Positions 60,944 through 64,000 of a DNA stretch of 64,000 nucleotides are shown here, piece after piece. A model generated the notes under the pieces. It searched no databases. It was given only the letters and a program-made list of their open reading frames with translations, and was not told the DNA's origin. Every line of letters begins with the position of its first letter. Position 1 is the stretch's first letter. The DNA is taken from assembly GCF_900102965.1 (NCBI RefSeq), contig NZ_FNGM01000022.1, positions 37,377-101,376 on the forward strand. Reading direction: 5' to 3'. Position numbers and translations under genes: made by a program. This DNA comes from Paenibacillus jilunlii (lineage in GTDB: Bacteria; Bacillota; Bacilli; Paenibacillales; Paenibacillaceae).

Positions 60944-63910
60944 ATGGTCGCAGGGAGATTTGATCTCAAAGTGTTACAAAGCTGGCGGATGCCTCTTCTT
61001 CTGGTTGCTATGTTGAGCGCAATCCTGTTTCCGGCGTTGGCGGTCAAGGCCGAGGGTGAGCCTCCGCAGAATGTGCTGGTGCTGCATTCCTACCAGAAGG
61101 GTTTTGCGTGGACGGATGAGCAAAGCGACGGCATTGAAGAACGTCTCAAAGGTGCGAAAAATGCCCCGGTGATTTATACGGAGTATATGGACTGGAAACG
61201 TTATCCCAGCCAGGAGAATCTCCGGCAATTGTATCAGACGATTAAGCTCAAATATCACAACATTCATGTTGATGCCATCATCACCACGGATGATGCCGCA
61301 CTCAGCTTCGCACGGAAATACCGGCAGGAAATCCTGAACGACGCGCCTATTATATTCAGCGGAGTAAATGAACTGGGTGTGGACAACATCCCGGACAAGC
61401 GCAATATAACCGGTGTGACCGAAAAGATCGACCCCATCCGCACCATACAAATGGCGCTGCAAATTAATCCTTCAATCCGCAAAGTGTATGTTGTATTTGA
61501 CAACTCGGAAAGCGGACTCTCTACAGGCAAGCTGGTCATGGACCAGATTGCCTCGCTGAATCAGGGGCTTGAGTTCATCCCCCTGAACCGACTCTCCAGT
61601 GAACAGATTGTTCAAAACGTCTCGGGCCTCTCTTCAGACAGTATTGTACTCATGACTACATATTATAGTGATTCCACCGGAAGAATTATCGAATTTGAAC
61701 GGTTTGCAAGCGAGCTGGGTCGAAGCAGCAGTGTGCCGGTCTATCATATCTATGATTTTGCCCTCAACCATGGGGCTTTCGGCGGAAGCCTGATCAGCGG
61801 CAAAATTCAGGGCCAGACCTCTGCGGAACTGGCACTCCGTATTCTGCAGGGTGAACGCGCCGATGAACTGCCGGTCGTTACGGACAGTACGATTCGTAAT
61901 GTGTTCGACTATAATGAGCTTCAGCATTTTGGGATTCCCCTGAACAAGCTGCCGAAAGGCAGCGAGGTGATCAACAAGCCTTTTTCTTTCTACGAAACCT
62001 ATAGGACACTGGTGCTGGGCATTATTGCAGCTTTTGCCGTTCTGCTGGTTTTCATCCTCATTTTACTGTTCTATGTGCAGCTGGTGAAACGGATGCGAAG
62101 CCGTCTGGAAATAAGCAATGAGCGCTTCAGTCTGGCGGCGTATGGCTCGGATGCAGTGATCTGGGATGTGGATATGTCCACGATGATCTACTATTTCTCG
62201 GATAGCTGGTACGAGCTGCTGGGCTACGAACGGGGTGAGATCAATGAGAGCCATGGCGGGTGGAGGGAGATTGTCCATCCGGAGGATGCCGAGCAGGAGG
62301 ACAGGCTGCGCACACAGCATCTGGAGGGGCGTTCTTCTTATTATTATGCCGAGTACCGGATGCGCAGCAAAACAGGGGAATACATATGGTTTCAGGCCCG
62401 GGGCAAGGTACTGCGGAGTGCGGGCGGGGGGTACATCCGTTTTGCGGGATCGATGGTGGATGTGACGGACCGCAAGGGTTACGAGAGCAAGCTGCAGATG
62501 AGCTACCAGGAACTGGAGTCCACCTATGAGGAGCTGACCGCTCTGCAGGATGAGCTTTTGGAGCAGTATAACAAGGTTGTGGAGAATCAGGCGCTGCTGC
62601 AGGCCAGTGAAGAAAAATACCGGTTCCTGGCCTATAACGATGTTCTTAGCGGTCTGCCAAACCGGTTGTCGCTGTCCGAGGAACTGACGGATTTTATTGA
62701 AGAGCATCCGGGCGGGCAGGCCGCACTCTTTTTCCTGGATATCGATAACTTCAAATATATTAATGACACAATGGGCCATACCTTCGGCGATGAACTGCTG
62801 GTGAAGGCTGGTGAACGGCTGCTGGAATTGTCAGACGGGCGGTGCAGGCATTTCCGTTTTGGAGGGGATGAATTTGTCATTCTGTTAAAGGATGTGGATG
62901 GATATACTGAGGTGATTTATTATGCGGAGTCTCTGGTTCAGGGCTTCAGTGAGCCGTTTGGGCTTAATGCCAGCAGTGTACATATCTCGGTTAGTATCGG
63001 AATTGCCAGTTATCCAGAGAATGGGACGAGTGCCGAGGAGCTGCTGAAAAATGCCGATATTGCGATGTACAAGGCGAAGGAGGCGGGTAAAGGCACCTAT
63101 GTCGTCTATGGGGAAGAGATGCAGCAGCATTTTGATGAACGGATGATTGTGGAACATCATTTAAGGAATGCGATTGCGAACAATGAATTGTCGCTGCAAT
63201 ACCAGCCGCTGGTGGATACCGGCTCAGGCCGGATTTGGGGCTTTGAAGCCCTGATCCGCTGGAACAGCCCGGTGCTTGGATTTGTGTCTCCCTTGTCGTT
63301 CATCACCATTGCCGAGGATTGCCGCCTGATTGTTCCGATTGGGGAATGGGTGCTGCGCAAGGCCTGCCGTTTCATGAGGGAGTTGCAGGCACAGGGATAC
63401 GAAGGCTATCACATTTCGGTGAATATTTCAGTGGTCCAATTGATGCTTGATGACTTCGCGGATATGGTGCTGGCTGTACTGGAGGATACCGGACTTGCGC
63501 CGGAGTATCTGGAGCTGGAGATTACCGAGTCGATCTTTATGGAATCCTTCGAGGCGATCAGCTCCAAGCTGGAACCCCTCAAGCAGAGAGGAATCGGCAT
63601 TGCGCTTGACGACTTCGGGACAGGCTACTCTTCGCTAAGCTATCTGAAGCAGCTGCCGATCACCACGCTGAAGATCGATAAATCCTTTATCGACAGTATT
63701 GATACACCGAACAACATGTCGCTGGCCAGCTCCATTGTGACGATTGGCCATGACATGGGGCTGAACGTAACCGCCGAAGGTGTAGAGACGCAGGAACAAC
63801 TGGCCTTTCTGGAGCGGACAAGCTGCGACAAGATCCAAGGCTACTTCATTAGCAGACCGATCCCGGAAAAAGAGGTTGCCAGCTGGATTTCTGGCAGACA
63901 GACGGGCTGA
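60944..63910 (+). CDS. Sensor with ABC-binding-like input, PAS, GGDEF and EAL domains
   Basis: About 988 residues. ATG 60944 has GGGGG 8 bases upstream; ATG 60926 and 60938 are in frame. A signal/anchor (about 12-35) leads to an extracellular ABC_sub_bind-type domain (about 40-340), one membrane helix, a PAS domain (about 390-520), a coiled segment, then GGDEF (motif 640-644, intact) and EAL (Glu 768 in FEALIRW; ITES, DDFGTGYSSL and TAEGVET present). The RxxD inhibitory site is absent (DGRC at that place). It may both make and degrade c-di-GMP in response to an external ligand. Confidence 0.9.
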   Translation: MVAGRFDLKVLQSWRMPLLLVAMLSAILFPALAVKAEGEPPQNVLVLHSYQKGFAWTDEQSDGIEERLKGAKNAPVIYTEYMDWKRYPSQENLRQLYQTIKLKYHNIHVDAIITTDDAALSFARKYRQEILNDAPIIFSGVNELGVDNIPDKRNITGVTEKIDPIRTIQMALQINPSIRKVYVVFDNSESGLSTGKLVMDQIASLNQGLEFIPLNRLSSEQIVQNVSGLSSDSIVLMTTYYSDSTGRIIEFERFASELGRSSSVPVYHIYDFALNHGAFGGSLISGKIQGQTSAELALRILQGERADELPVVTDSTIRNVFDYNELQHFGIPLNKLPKGSEVINKPFSFYETYRTLVLGIIAAFAVLLVFILILLFYVQLVKRMRSRLEISNERFSLAAYGSDAVIWDVDMSTMIYYFSDSWYELLGYERGEINESHGGWREIVHPEDAEQEDRLRTQHLEGRSSYYYAEYRMRSKTGEYIWFQARGKVLRSAGGGYIRFAGSMVDVTDRKGYESKLQMSYQELESTYEELTALQDELLEQYNKVVENQALLQASEEKYRFLAYNDVLSGLPNRLSLSEELTDFIEEHPGGQAALFFLDIDNFKYINDTMGHTFGDELLVKAGERLLELSDGRCRHFRFGGDEFVILLKDVDGYTEVIYYAESLVQGFSEPFGLNASSVHISVSIGIASYPENGTSAEELLKNADIAMYKAKEAGKGTYVVYGEEMQQHFDERMIVEHHLRNAIANNELSLQYQPLVDTGSGRIWGFEALIRWNSPVLGFVSPLSFITIAEDCRLIVPIGEWVLRKACRFMRELQAQGYEGYHISVNISVVQLMLDDFADMVLAVLEDTGLAPEYLELEITESIFMESFEAISSKLEPLKQRGIGIALDDFGTGYSSLSYLKQLPITTLKIDKSFIDSIDTPNNMSLASSIVTIGHDMGLNVTAEGVETQEQLAFLERTSCDKIQGYFISRPIPEKEVASWISGRQTG

Positions 63911-63936
63911 GCTGGAGCTTAGATTGGGGCTGAGGC

Positions 63937-64000
63937 GAAATGAGAGGTAGAAGTACCCTTGATTAGGCCAGAAGTGGGCAACAGGGTGAAATGAGAGGTA
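63937..64000. repeat. Start of a 51-bp repeat at the window edge
   Basis: GAAATGAGAGGTA occurs at 63937-63949 and again at 63988-64000, exactly 51 bp apart. It probably continues beyond the window. Confidence 0.5.

Overview
The window looks like chromosome of a Paenibacillus-type Firmicute. The evidence is the roughly 50-55 % GC, strong AGGAGG-type ribosome sites with frequent TTG/GTG starts, Gram-positive lipoproteins and a class D sortase, YesM/YesN and DISM-type two-component systems, ABC sugar importers without their own ATPase, and many hairpin-rich intergenic repeats. No tRNA, rRNA, phage, CRISPR or plasmid backbone was seen. The only insertion sequence is a dead ISL3 remnant.

Layout. 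1-5.1 kb: end of a xanthine permease, then a very large hybrid histidine kinase and a REC-winged helix-BTAD response regulator. 5.2-10.8 kb: an MFS pump and a tightly packed locus of small protein, YgiB/YjfM-like protein, YjfC-type ATP-grasp enzyme, lipoprotein, DUF350 membrane protein and 2TM-RCK potassium channel. This resembles the E. coli yjf membrane-stress locus with a K+ channel added. 11.1-14.5 kb: an AT-richer, probably acquired patch with ArsR regulator, MFS pump and broken ISL3 transposase. 14.8-23.5 kb: a six-gene exopolysaccharide operon like B. subtilis ydaJKLMN, ending in a c-di-GMP receptor with a dead GGDEF site but intact RxxD. 24-36.4 kb: housekeeping and accessory genes (SDR, GNAT, L31 type B, HAD, MBL-fold, cold-shock genes) and a YesM/YesN pair with an orphan sugar-binding lipoprotein. 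36.6-45.4 kb: methyltransferase, MATE pump, the formaldehyde-fixing hxlAB genes with HxlR, a decayed old yellow enzyme, PepT, and sortase D with an LPDTA substrate. 46.3-56.1 kb: a luciferase-like enzyme, then a LacI-controlled sugar operon (binding protein, two permeases, GH65 phosphorylase). The phosphorylase is fused in frame to a beta-phosphoglucomutase that is cut off by a TAA codon. 57-63.9 kb: DinB protein, second LacI regulator, secreted glycosidase, and a sensor with GGDEF and EAL domains.

How it fits together. c-di-GMP is a theme: the sensor at 60.9 kb may make or degrade it, and the YdaK-like protein may read it to drive polysaccharide export. The 47.7-56.1 kb locus is a catabolite-controlled sugar uptake unit: three copies of one palindromic operator, one perfect cre box, importer and intracellular phosphorolysis. 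HxlR has the Cys-x-Lys pair linked to formaldehyde sensing, and two direct repeats lie before hxlA.

The least explained signal is between genes. Several repeat clusters use small imperfect palindromes at a spacing near 51 bp. Three clusters (10.9, 56.7 and 57.5 kb), and a longer version at 45.9 kb, share the layout forward-forward-reverse-reverse with spacings of about 51, 60 and 51 bp, although their sequences differ. Other arrays have periods of 38-39 bp (50.6 and 56.1 kb) or about 26 bp (57.8 kb). The functional calls below come from reading motifs by eye; no database search was run.
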